Source: Novosphingobium sp. FKTRR1
GTDB lineage: Bacteria > Pseudomonadota > Alphaproteobacteria > Sphingomonadales > Sphingomonadaceae
Direction of reading: 5' to 3'
Assembly: GCF_020404405.1 (NCBI RefSeq)
Contig: NZ_JAIZDA010000016.1
Coordinates: 47,806-111,805 of the forward strand
DNA length: 64,000 nt
Shown: positions 14,415 through 21,796 of the stretch, piece by piece
How the letters are laid out: each line of letters starts with the position of its first letter
How positions within the stretch are numbered: position 1 is the first letter of the stretch
Position numbers and translations under genes: made by a program
Notes under the pieces: generated by a model
Seen by the model: the letters and a program-made list of their open reading frames with translations, nothing else
Told to the model about the DNA's origin: nothing
The model's database searches: none

Positions 14415-14825
14415 ATGCGTCAGTTTCCCCGAGCCGCCGCAACACCCACGCCCCCCAATCCGGCTCTCAATACCGCGCCCGCTGATGTTGCGGGCGGGCG
14501 CGGCAACCGCTTCGACGGCATTCCAGTATCCGGTATCGATCCGGTAAACGGCTTCACCTTGATGGTGACCGACGAGGACGACGGCGAAGGGTTCGTGACC
14601 GCGCTGTATTTCGCGCGCGGTGCCGATGGCGATCAGGTCATCCATCACAGCCGGTTCCGCTTCAATCCGACGCAGGCGCGCTTCAATGCGCTGGTCGCGT
14701 TGGGCTTCCCGCCCACAATCTCCGGCTTCCCCGGCCCCATTGTCGATGCCGACATCGACAAGTGGTTGCGCAGCCATGAGGCCTGCCGCCGCATCTTCGC
14801 GCGCGCCGACGGGATCGCATCGTGA
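14415..14825 (+). CDS. Phage protein, unknown function
   Basis: The protein has 136 residues. After a Pro/Ala-rich N-terminus it shows a predicted alpha/beta fold (FDGIPVSGIDPVNGFTLMVT), with a conserved-looking FRFNPTQARFNALVALGF region and a C-terminal helix (DIDKWLRSHEACRRIF). It is first in the rightward operon. No family is recognised. Confidence 0.65.
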   Translation: MRQFPRAAATPTPPNPALNTAPADVAGGRGNRFDGIPVSGIDPVNGFTLMVTDEDDGEGFVTALYFARGADGDQVIHHSRFRFNPTQARFNALVALGFPPTISGFPGPIVDADIDKWLRSHEACRRIFARADGIAS

Positions 14826-14965
14826 TCCGCGAACTGCGCATCGCGGTCGCGCTCGTGCGCGCCACAGGCGTCTACCGCTTCTGGCTCGGGCTGTTCGTGG
14901 TCGCACTGGCCCTGTCGGCCGGGCTGCACCTGCTCATCATCATCTTCGCTCTGACCAAGGGGTGA
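14822..14965 (+). CDS. 47-residue membrane protein
   Basis: The gene starts at GTG 14822, overlapping the previous stop as GTGA. The product has one strong hydrophobic segment (FWLGLFVVALALSAGLHLL, then IIIF) and a short basic N-terminus. The GTGA coupling supports translation. The function is unknown. Confidence 0.62.
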   Translation: MIRELRIAVALVRATGVYRFWLGLFVVALALSAGLHLLIIIFALTKG

Positions 14966-14967
14966 CC

Positions 14968-15126
14968 ATGCTCATCAACCTGATTTTTCTGCTGTCGGGC
15001 GGCACTGCGGGCTTCGTGCTTGGCGCGCTGGCGCGCCGTAGCCCCAGCGCCGCGCCGCGCCAGCGCCGCATCCTCGATCACGACCAGCCCGCGCCCATGC
15101 GCAGCGCGTACCGGAAGATCGTGTGA
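14968..15126 (+). CDS. 52-residue membrane protein
   Basis: ATG 14968 lies 2 bp after the previous stop. An N-terminal hydrophobic segment (MLINLIFLLSGGTAGFVLGA) precedes a basic tail (RQRRILDHDQ). It looks like a small inner-membrane protein with its tail in the cytoplasm; with 14,822-14,965 it could form a pair. The function is unknown. Confidence 0.62.
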   Translation: MLINLIFLLSGGTAGFVLGALARRSPSAAPRQRRILDHDQPAPMRSAYRKIV

Positions 15127-15335
15127 TGGCCGAACCCGAGAACCCGGCGGCGTTCCCGCATCCGTCCGGCGCACAAGATTGCGACGGCATGACCCTGCGC
15201 GATTGGTTCGCTGGGCAGGCGTTGGCTGGGATCATGGCCAAAAACGGCCCTACCGAGGACGCCGAGTTCGTTGACGCCTATTGGGCCTACGACATAGCCG
15301 ACGCCATGCTTGCGGAACGGGAGCGCCGGAAGTGA
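15126..15335 (+). CDS. Small phage protein, unknown function
   Basis: The protein has 69 residues from ATG 15126 (TGATG overlap with the previous stop). The motif MTLRDWFAGQALAGIMA with a following AYDIADAMLAERE helix is one I have seen repeatedly in small phage and prophage proteins of unknown role. Confidence 0.68.
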   Translation: MAEPENPAAFPHPSGAQDCDGMTLRDWFAGQALAGIMAKNGPTEDAEFVDAYWAYDIADAMLAERERRK

Positions 15336-15724
15336 CCCGCGCCAGCCTCATCTACGGCCAGGGCGGGCCGGCTACTGCCACAGGCGGGATCGACGTCAGC
15401 ACGCCGCGCGCCGGCTTTTACCGGACACGGCTCGGGCAAGGCACCATCCGTGTCGGTATCCGCCTCTGGAATGGCCCGCCGCACGATCCCGTGACCGGCG
15501 AGGTGCTCGATCGCTCCTGGCGATGGCAGGCCGAAGCCAATGGCCGCTTCATCGACTTCGACCGCGTCTGGCCCAAGTGCGCGGACGATCCGATCACGGA
15601 GGCGGAATACGACCGCTACGTGTCGCGCCACGAGTGGGCGCAGAGCGCCGCGCCTGACAGCGCCTACGCCAAGGTCGGGCGCAAGCATGACCCCCTTTCC
15701 ACCAGCACACCCCTGCCTTTTTGA
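15332..15724 (+). CDS. Phage protein, unknown function
   Basis: The protein has 130 residues from GTG 15332 (GTGA overlap). The core GFYRTRLGQGTIRVGIRLWN then GPPHDPVTGEVLDRSWRW suggests a compact beta domain. From memory, short proteins with this IRIWFGPPxDPxTGE-like pattern occur in many phage early regions; the function is not known. Confidence 0.68.
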   Translation: MTRASLIYGQGGPATATGGIDVSTPRAGFYRTRLGQGTIRVGIRLWNGPPHDPVTGEVLDRSWRWQAEANGRFIDFDRVWPKCADDPITEAEYDRYVSRHEWAQSAAPDSAYAKVGRKHDPLSTSTPLPF

Positions 15725-15740
15725 CTGAGGAGAATCCGTA

Positions 15741-16526
15741 ATGTCCGCGACCAAACCCATTTTCGATAACGTGGCCCCATGGCCTGAACAGAACCCGCGC
15801 GCAGTGATGGGCGGGAACAAGCCCCCGCTGGAAGAACTGATCCCCGTCGAGTTTCGTGCCGCGTTGCTCGCCGAACGACCCGACTTCCTCACCCGCTTCG
15901 ATGATCTGGTTGCGGCTTCGAAACGCGCGCGCGCGGAAGATGAGGAAACGCTTGGCCGGTGTGGCGATCTTGTCGTCGCCTACCGCAAGTGCGCCTCGCA
16001 CATCAACACCACGCACGAGGCGGTGAAGGCACCATACCTGCTGGGCGGGCGGCTCGTTGATGCCGAAAAGAAGGCGCTTTTGGCCCGCCTTGATGATGCC
16101 AAGGTGCGCGTCGAGCGCATTGCCAACACCTTCGTGGCGCAGCGCGAAGCCGAACAGCGCGCCGAGCGTGAGCGGATCGCGGCGATCGAGCGCGCCCAGG
16201 CGGAAGAATATGCAGCGGCCGAGCGCGAGCGCCAAGCCGCTGCTGCCGCCGACGACATCGAGGCGATCGTGTCTGCTCCGGTCGTGCCGCTGGCAGTTGC
16301 CCGCGAACGCATTGAGCCGGTGCGCTCCGATGCCGGGTCCGTCGTGTCTGGCAAGCAGGCGTGGGAGAGCCAAGTCACCGACTACACGCTCGCCTTCATG
16401 GCGGTCGAGGACAATCCCAAGGTCCGTGAAGCCATCGACAAGGCTGTCGCTGGTCTGGTCCGCGCGGGCAAGCGCACCATCGAGGGCGTCCGCATCTGGC
16501 CGGTCCAGAAAGCCAACTTCCGCTAA
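15741..16526 (+). CDS. Coiled-coil protein upstream of recT
   Basis: The protein has 261 residues, with GGAG before ATG 15741. Residues 120-170 form a long Ala/Glu/Arg-rich coiled coil (AERERIAAIERAQAEEYAAA); the C-terminal 60 residues fold separately (VTDYTLAFMAVEDNPKVREA, ending VRIWPVQKANFR). It lies 21 bp before recT. In related phages a RecE-type exonuclease often sits here, but I see no nuclease motif. A loading or scaffolding partner of RecT is inferred. Confidence 0.7.
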   Translation: MSATKPIFDNVAPWPEQNPRAVMGGNKPPLEELIPVEFRAALLAERPDFLTRFDDLVAASKRARAEDEETLGRCGDLVVAYRKCASHINTTHEAVKAPYLLGGRLVDAEKKALLARLDDAKVRVERIANTFVAQREAEQRAERERIAAIERAQAEEYAAAERERQAAAAADDIEAIVSAPVVPLAVARERIEPVRSDAGSVVSGKQAWESQVTDYTLAFMAVEDNPKVREAIDKAVAGLVRAGKRTIEGVRIWPVQKANFR

Positions 16527-16547
16527 TTTTCACCGCAGGAGAACACA

Positions 16548-17795
16548 ATGAATGCTCCCCCCAATAATCTGCCTGCTGAGAGGCGGGCAACACCAGTCGA
16601 CGTGCTCAAGGCCAATCTAACCAAGCGCACCGATGACTTTCGCGCCGTTCTGCCATCGCACATCAAGGTCGAGCAGTTTCAGCGCGTCGTGGTGACGGCG
16701 ACCTTGTCGAATCCCAAGCTGCTCGAATGCGATCGGCAAAGCTTCCTCATGTCGGCCATCAAGCTGGCGCAGGATGGGTTGCTGCCGGATGGGCGCGAAG
16801 CCGCACTGGTGCCGTTCAAGTCCAGCTACAAGGATGAAGGCGGGCAGTGGCGCGACAAGTGGCTCGTGCAACCGATGCCCATGGCCTACGGGCTGCGCAA
16901 GAAAATCCTGCAGAGCGGCGAAGTCCTCTCGCTGCAGGTCGGCGTGGTCTATCTGGCCGAGATCGAGAGCGGCCACTTTCTCTATGAAATTGGCATCGAT
17001 CCGCCGATCCGCCACCGTCCCAAGTTGGACATGACCGAGGTCGAAATGGCCGATGACCAGTTGGTCGCCGCCTATTCGATCGCGCGTATCAAGAATGGCG
17101 AAGGCGAGCCATTCTGGTCCGTCGAAGTGCTGCGCCGCGCCGAAGTGCTCAAGATCAGGAACATGAGCCAGACCGGATCGACGGTCGATCGGTATGGCAA
17201 GCCGCGCAAACCTTCCGGCCCATGGGTCGATTGGGAACCGGAAATGTGGAAAAAGTCGGCGTTGCGTCGGCATTCCAAGGTGCTGCCGATGAGCGGCGAC
17301 TTGATCGATGCGATCGAGCGCGACTTCCGGGGCGACATGGAACGTGAAGCTGCTGCTGAAAGTGCGGCCACGTTGCTGACAGCGCAGGCCGACGGTCCGA
17401 TCGTTCTGCCGTCGCACGATCCTGCAACCGGCGAATTGACCGATCAGAGCGGCACAGAAAGCGGTGCAGCATTGCAGGTCGATTCACGCGGGATGACCGA
17501 TGTCGACGAACAGACGGCGCGCAGGCTCGATGCAGGCGACACGTCGGCGCAGGGAGCATCCGAACGCCAACCGGCTGACGATCCGGCACCGCTTGATCCT
17601 CACCGGGGTCAGCCTTGGGCGGAGAAGCGCCGGGAAATCCTTGATCTGGCGGCCGACGCTGCAACCGTTGGCGACTTCAAGGCAGCCGATGCCGAATTTG
17701 TGCGGCATGGCGTTGCGTTCCCCGACGCCGTCAAGGCTGAAATCGAACAGGTTCTGCTTGCCACCCGCAAGCGCCTTTCGCGCCCCAAGGCGTAA
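16548..17795 (+). CDS. recT: RecT single-strand annealing protein
   Basis: The protein has 415 residues; GGAG lies before ATG 16548. The RecT core spans about 15-260, with VVTATLSNPKLLECDRQSFL, DGLLPDGREAALVPFKSSYK and a PMPMAYGLRKKIL segment, all diagnostic. It anneals complementary strands during phage recombination. About 100 extra C-terminal residues (PWAEKRREILDLAADAATVG and a basic helix) exceed the usual 270-330 length and may bind SSB or another partner. No RecE-like exonuclease is encoded nearby. Confidence 0.92.
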   Translation: MNAPPNNLPAERRATPVDVLKANLTKRTDDFRAVLPSHIKVEQFQRVVVTATLSNPKLLECDRQSFLMSAIKLAQDGLLPDGREAALVPFKSSYKDEGGQWRDKWLVQPMPMAYGLRKKILQSGEVLSLQVGVVYLAEIESGHFLYEIGIDPPIRHRPKLDMTEVEMADDQLVAAYSIARIKNGEGEPFWSVEVLRRAEVLKIRNMSQTGSTVDRYGKPRKPSGPWVDWEPEMWKKSALRRHSKVLPMSGDLIDAIERDFRGDMEREAAAESAATLLTAQADGPIVLPSHDPATGELTDQSGTESGAALQVDSRGMTDVDEQTARRLDAGDTSAQGASERQPADDPAPLDPHRGQPWAEKRREILDLAADAATVGDFKAADAEFVRHGVAFPDAVKAEIEQVLLATRKRLSRPKA

Positions 17796-17807
17796 CGGAG
17801 CAGGTCG

Positions 17808-18347
17808 ATGAAACCGACGTGGCCCGCTGCGGTTGCTCGAAGGGTCGGGCTTTCCGGCGCCATCGACTTCACGCCAACGCGGGTTGGGCTGACTATTCAC
17901 GTCCCGTGCGAGAAAGGTCAGCACACCGTCGATGTGCGGATGGAGCCGGGGGTTAATCCCGATGCCGTGGTCAAGCGAATGCTGGCCATGGGATGGACCG
18001 TCGGTTCCAAGCCCACCTGCCCAGCCTGCAGCAAAACCAGAAGACCCAAGGAGGAGGGGCCTATGCCCGCAGTATCCACCAAATCCGCACAGGCACCGAT
18101 GCAGCCGTCTCCCACCATGTTCAAGGCACAACGGGTGGTCTGCACTGCGCTTGAAGAACACTTCGATGAGAAGGCCGGGGCCTACCGCGCCGGGCATACC
18201 GACGCGACGATCGCGAAGGAGGCCGGGTGCAGCGAAGTCTACGTGAAGCAGTTTCGCGAGAACGCATTCGGCAAGCTGCACGAGCCGCAGGAACTGACCG
18301 AGATCAGGAATGGTCTCTCCGATGTTCGCACCGAGGCGTCCCTCTAA
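17808..18347 (+). CDS. Phage protein with an in-frame stop before a coding-like tail
   Basis: The protein has 179 residues (MKPTWPAAVARRVGLSGAID), with a CPAC pair (CPACSKTRRPKEE) and an HTH-like segment (HTDATIAKEAGCSEVYVKQF). TAA at 18,345-18,347 ends it, but the same frame stays open for 28 more codons (HEDLSKRLDALTSKLSTICK, ending GWPIPA) to TGA 18,434, a plausible coiled-coil tail. A recent nonsense mutation, or programmed readthrough, would explain this. Residue 1 to the stop is the certain part. Confidence 0.72.
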   Translation: MKPTWPAAVARRVGLSGAIDFTPTRVGLTIHVPCEKGQHTVDVRMEPGVNPDAVVKRMLAMGWTVGSKPTCPACSKTRRPKEEGPMPAVSTKSAQAPMQPSPTMFKAQRVVCTALEEHFDEKAGAYRAGHTDATIAKEAGCSEVYVKQFRENAFGKLHEPQELTEIRNGLSDVRTEASL

Positions 18348-18459
18348 CACGAGGATCTCTCTAAGCGCCTTGATGCCCTCACTTCCAAACTTTCGACCAT
18401 CTGCAAGTCGCAGGGCTGGCCGATCCCGGCCTGACCCCCAAACCAAGGAAATGACCATC

Positions 18460-18816
18460 ATGCCCATCTATCTCGTAACCGACCGGATCACCGGGGTCGA
18501 AACCATGGTCGAGGCTGGCCGACCGCAGAACGCGCTGGCGGCGCTGATCGCCAACCGGTTCGGCGTGTCCGCTGGCCTCGATGCGGGCGAAGCCCTGCGC
18601 CACATGCGTGCTGGCGTCGTGTTCATCGAAGCCGTTGCCGCGCCCGAGGCCGAGCAGGCCAGCGATACCGGTGAAACGCCGCAGCCCACCCCGTCCACCG
18701 CCGAATTGACGGTGACGGGCTGGGACGACGGCGACGATGAAACCAACCCCTTCCAGCGCCGGTCGAGCGACCCGCTCGATGAGTTCGATCCGGCCTACGC
18801 CGAGGTTGACGAATGA
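18460..18816 (+). CDS. Acidic phage protein, unknown function
   Basis: The protein has 118 residues from ATG 18460, which lies 10 bp after AAGGA; the ATG at 18451 is too close to that site. The N-terminal 60 residues (YLVTDRITGVETMVEAGRPQ) look like a small alpha/beta domain. The C-terminal half is strongly acidic (TGWDDGDDETNPF), a feature of DNA-mimic or protein-binding tails. The function is unknown. Confidence 0.68.
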   Translation: MPIYLVTDRITGVETMVEAGRPQNALAALIANRFGVSAGLDAGEALRHMRAGVVFIEAVAAPEAEQASDTGETPQPTPSTAELTVTGWDDGDDETNPFQRRSSDPLDEFDPAYAEVDE

Positions 18817-19058
18817 GCATCGCGACCGTCACCGCGCGCCGCTGGGGCAACGGCACCTATCAGGGTGCTGGTCGTCCCCGCGTGTGCCAGAGTACCGCTA
18901 TCGCGCCGGGGCATCGCTCCCGGCGCGGTCCCGGCTCCATCACCTGCATCGACAATCAGGCCGCGCTCCTGCCCGACGTGCTGCGCGAGCGCGCGAGGCG
19001 CGCGCTGTACCTCGCCTGCGAGCGCGCGCCGATAGGCTGGGAGAACGGCAATGGCTGA
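18813..19058 (+). CDS. Small basic phage protein, unknown function
   Basis: The protein has 81 residues, with its ATG overlapping the previous stop (ATGA). It is Arg-rich, with two isolated cysteines (PRVCQSTA and ITCIDNQA) and a C-terminal helix (RERARRALYLACERA). It overlaps the DUF5131 gene by 8 bp. No family is recognised. Confidence 0.6.
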   Translation: MSIATVTARRWGNGTYQGAGRPRVCQSTAIAPGHRSRRGPGSITCIDNQAALLPDVLRERARRALYLACERAPIGWENGNG

Positions 19059-20067
19059 TGGCACCAACATAAGCTGGACCGAGGCGACGTGGAACCCGAT
19101 CACCGGTTGCTCGGTTATCTCGCCCGGTTGCACGAACTGCTACGCGATGAAGCTGGCTGGCGCGCGGCTGCGCGATCACCCTTCGCGCAAGGGCTTGACC
19201 AAGCAGGTCAACGGCCAAGACGTGTGGACCGGCGAAGTGCGGTTCAACGAGGCATGGCTTCGCCAGCCGATCGAATGGGGCAGGCCGCGCATGATCTTTG
19301 TGTGCGCCCATGCCGACCTGTTCCATGTGGCTGTGTCGCGCGAATGGGTGGATCGCATTTTCGCGGTCATGGCGCTCTCGCCGCATCACACCTTCCAGGT
19401 GCTGACCAAGCGCGCCGACATCATGCAGGGCTACATGACCGATCCCGAAACGCCGCGGCGGATCGCGCGCATCATTTGCGACGACTACCATGACCTGCCC
19501 GGTAAGCGCATTCTGGCACCGCTCGCCAACCGCGCCGAGGAATCAGACCCCGAGCACGTCACATGGCCGCTCCCTAACGTGTGGATGGGCGTGAGCGTCG
19601 AGGACCAGAAGCGCCTTGATGAGCGTACACCCATCCTGCGGGCTACGCCTGCAGCCTTTCGCTGGATCAGCGCCGAGCCGCTTCTCGGTCCGCTGGCGTT
19701 TGATCCGTGCGACTTGGCCAGCCTCGACTGGCTCGTCGTCGGCGGCGAAAATGGCCCCCGCCCAATGCACCCTGATTGGGCGCGCTCGCTGCGCGACCAG
19801 TGCGCCGTAGCTGGCGGAGTGCCGTTCCATTTCAAGCAGTGGGGCACATACGCCACGGTGTTTGATCGCGACGTCGAAGACCCTGACTGGCGCGATTGCG
19901 GCCGGTGGCAGCACGAGCGGCCCAAGGGGCGCTGGCACAACCTTGCTGGCGGCACCGGCTTCCACGGCGAGCGCGTCGTCTACGTCGATCCCGTCGGCAA
20001 GAAGGCCGCTGGCCGCTTGCTTGATGGCATCGAGCACAACGCGATGCCGGAGGTGCGCCGTGGGTGA
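19051..20067 (+). CDS. DUF5131 (phage Gp37/Gp68) protein
   Basis: The protein has 338 residues. ISWTEATWNPITGCSVISPG with CTNCYA gives a C20-x6-C27-x2-C30 cluster typical of DUF5131, formerly phage Gp37/Gp68. The family resembles radical-SAM proteins and probably binds an iron-sulfur cluster. Further signatures are NVWMGVSVEDQ, WISAEPLLGPL and GGENGPRP. Members occur in many phages and mobile elements; the reaction is unknown. It overlaps the next gene by 8 bp. Confidence 0.88.
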   Translation: MADGTNISWTEATWNPITGCSVISPGCTNCYAMKLAGARLRDHPSRKGLTKQVNGQDVWTGEVRFNEAWLRQPIEWGRPRMIFVCAHADLFHVAVSREWVDRIFAVMALSPHHTFQVLTKRADIMQGYMTDPETPRRIARIICDDYHDLPGKRILAPLANRAEESDPEHVTWPLPNVWMGVSVEDQKRLDERTPILRATPAAFRWISAEPLLGPLAFDPCDLASLDWLVVGGENGPRPMHPDWARSLRDQCAVAGGVPFHFKQWGTYATVFDRDVEDPDWRDCGRWQHERPKGRWHNLAGGTGFHGERVVYVDPVGKKAAGRLLDGIEHNAMPEVRRG

Positions 20068-20746
20068 TCGGGGAATCATTTTCAGCGCGCCGATGGTGCG
20101 CGCCCTGCTGGCTGGCCGGAAGACGCAGACGCGACGGCTTCTGCGGAACCCGGAATACTTTGGGTGCCCGACCGGAGATTGTCCGCATCAGACGCAGGCT
20201 GAGTGCAATGCCGCCATGGGGGCGTTGACCGTGAGCGATACTCGTTATGCCCCCGGCGACCGGCTCTACGTGCGTGAGGCGCACTACCTGACCGATGACG
20301 GCCACAATGAGCGCGCCGTCTATGCGGCAGATGGAGCCGAGGATCATATCACGGCCATCAAGGATTTCCGCCACAAGGCTGGTCTGTCGGCGGAATGGGA
20401 GAAGCGCCATACTCGATTGCGCCCCTCGATCCACATGCCCCGCTGGGCCAGCCGCCTGACCCTGACCGTCACCGAGGTACGCGTCGAGCGGCTGCAGGAC
20501 ATCAGCGAGGCGGATGCGGTCGCTGAGGGCTGCGTCTGGGATAGCGCGGATGGTTTCGACGTTTGGTATGTGCCCGGCGCGCAAATGCCACGTCACGGCG
20601 CGACCGCGATCGAATGCTATTCGCTGCTCTGGAACACCCTGCACACCGACCCCGGTGCGCGGTGGGAAGATAACCCATGGGTCGTGGCCATCTCGTTCGA
20701 CGTGCGGAACGGCAACATCGATACGGAGGCATCCAATGCGCAATGA
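20060..20746 (+). CDS. ASCH/PUA-like phage protein
   Basis: The protein has 228 residues from GTG 20060, overlapping DUF5131 by 8 bp. IIFSAPMVRALLAGRKTQTR, YAPGDRLYVREAH and the segment LTVTEVRVERLQDISEADA follow the layout of ASCH/PUA-like proteins, often annotated as phage morphogenetic proteins. ASCH domains bind RNA or modified nucleotides. A CPTGDC-like Cys/His insert lies near residue 38. Pairing with DUF5131 is common in phages, from memory, hinting at a shared nucleotide-modification task. Confidence 0.78.
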   Translation: MGDRGIIFSAPMVRALLAGRKTQTRRLLRNPEYFGCPTGDCPHQTQAECNAAMGALTVSDTRYAPGDRLYVREAHYLTDDGHNERAVYAADGAEDHITAIKDFRHKAGLSAEWEKRHTRLRPSIHMPRWASRLTLTVTEVRVERLQDISEADAVAEGCVWDSADGFDVWYVPGAQMPRHGATAIECYSLLWNTLHTDPGARWEDNPWVVAISFDVRNGNIDTEASNAQ

Positions 20747-21056
20747 TAACGGAAGCACCACGTTCTCATTGATCCTGCCCACGCTACTGGTGACCGGCTA
20801 CCTGCAGGATCAGGACAAGATCGCGCAGCGCGTTGCCGAAATTCTCAACGCGCATTGGGACAGCCACGGCCAGCCTGACCCGCGCGATGCACAGACCGCA
20901 CAACTGGCGGCGGCACTGCGCGGCCTAGTGCCGACGAACCTCTGCACCAGCAATGCGAATGTGGCCGATGATGCATTGGTCCCCATCGACGCAACTATGG
21001 GTGAGGTACGGGCTGCTGTCGCAGCGCTGGCGGCGACGGAGGCATCCAATGCCTGA
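20736..21056 (+). CDS. Phage protein, unknown function
   Basis: The protein has 106 residues from ATG 20736 (GGAGG upstream), overlapping the previous gene by 11 bp. It is helical (YLQDQDKIAQRVAEILNAHW), with an Ala-rich C-terminal half. No family is recognised. It precedes three more small genes that link directly to the integrase. Confidence 0.65.
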   Translation: MRNDNGSTTFSLILPTLLVTGYLQDQDKIAQRVAEILNAHWDSHGQPDPRDAQTAQLAAALRGLVPTNLCTSNANVADDALVPIDATMGEVRAAVAALAATEASNA

Positions 21057-21231
21057 CCGCCCTCGCTACAGCACATGCGGCAAGCAGGTGCTGCGCGGCA
21101 AGCAGGACGTCGCCCAGGCGGCTACGCCCGATCTCGCCCGCGCCATCGCCATCATGCTCAACCACGGAACGCCGACCTGCGACACGCCTGTCGAGGAAGT
21201 GCAGACCGTCATCAGAGTGCTCTGGTCATGA
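21049..21231 (+). CDS. 60-residue phage protein, unknown function
   Basis: The gene starts at ATG 21049, overlapping the previous stop by 8 bp, and ends in an ATGA overlap with the next gene. The product is MPDRPRYSTCGKQVLRGKQD followed by an Ala/Ile-rich helix (TPDLARAIAIMLNHG). The overlaps at both ends support it. Confidence 0.62.
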   Translation: MPDRPRYSTCGKQVLRGKQDVAQAATPDLARAIAIMLNHGTPTCDTPVEEVQTVIRVLWS

Positions 21232-21605
21232 CCATTGAAGAACATACCGAGGCAACCTTGAAGCCGTGCCCGTTTTGCGGGAGCGCCTTGGGCATTCGCC
21301 GCAGCGTGAATCCATACGGGCGATGCAATACCGACGGATGCTGGATGCATGACCGGAAGATCATCGTACCGATCGATGACGGTATGCAAATCGAACAATG
21401 GAACACCCGCGACCAAGCCGCCTGGAACGAGGGCTATAATGCCGGGGCTTTGGCTATGCGGGATGCGGGAGAAGGTGCCGTCGAACACTGCATCCCTAAA
21501 CCCGCTGGATACGCAACAAGCCACACCAATTCTATGCGAGTGATTGGCTATGACTGCCTGAGCGCCATCCGCGCTATCGACCCCGCCAGCCTGAGGAGCG
21601 AGTGA
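21228..21605 (+). CDS. Lar-like zinc-ribbon protein
   Basis: The protein has 125 residues. LKPCPFCGSALGIR with a later CNTDGCW and the tail QWNTRDQAAWNEGYNAGA follows the layout of the Lar family (restriction alleviation), in which a CPFCG zinc ribbon precedes a WNTR motif. Lar of Rac modulates host type I restriction. That would fit a phage also encoding a DNA methyltransferase, but many Lar-like proteins have unknown roles. Confidence 0.68.
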   Translation: MTIEEHTEATLKPCPFCGSALGIRRSVNPYGRCNTDGCWMHDRKIIVPIDDGMQIEQWNTRDQAAWNEGYNAGALAMRDAGEGAVEHCIPKPAGYATSHTNSMRVIGYDCLSAIRAIDPASLRSE

Positions 21606-21796
21606 TGACCAAGGCTCGCAGAGCGCACGTCACCGAGAGCCGGTTGCAGCGCGCCATTGCGGCGATGCAGGCGACCGGTGAGCGCATCGGCGGGTTCGAG
21701 ATCACCGACGATGGCACCATCCGCGTATTCACTGCATCATCTGCACCGGCTACACCAGCCAACTCATATGACTCATGGAAGGGTAATGGTTCCTGA
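21605..21796 (+). CDS. Small protein upstream of integrase (excisionase position)
   Basis: The protein has 63 residues from ATG 21605, coupled by TGATG both to the previous stop and to the integrase start. MTKARRAHVTESRLQRAIAA, then GGFEITDDGTIRVFT, is a short basic helix plus beta hairpin. The place right before int is typical for a recombination directionality factor, but the sequence does not show a MerR-like HTH. The function is inferred weakly. Confidence 0.62.
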   Translation: MTKARRAHVTESRLQRAIAAMQATGERIGGFEITDDGTIRVFTASSAPATPANSYDSWKGNGS

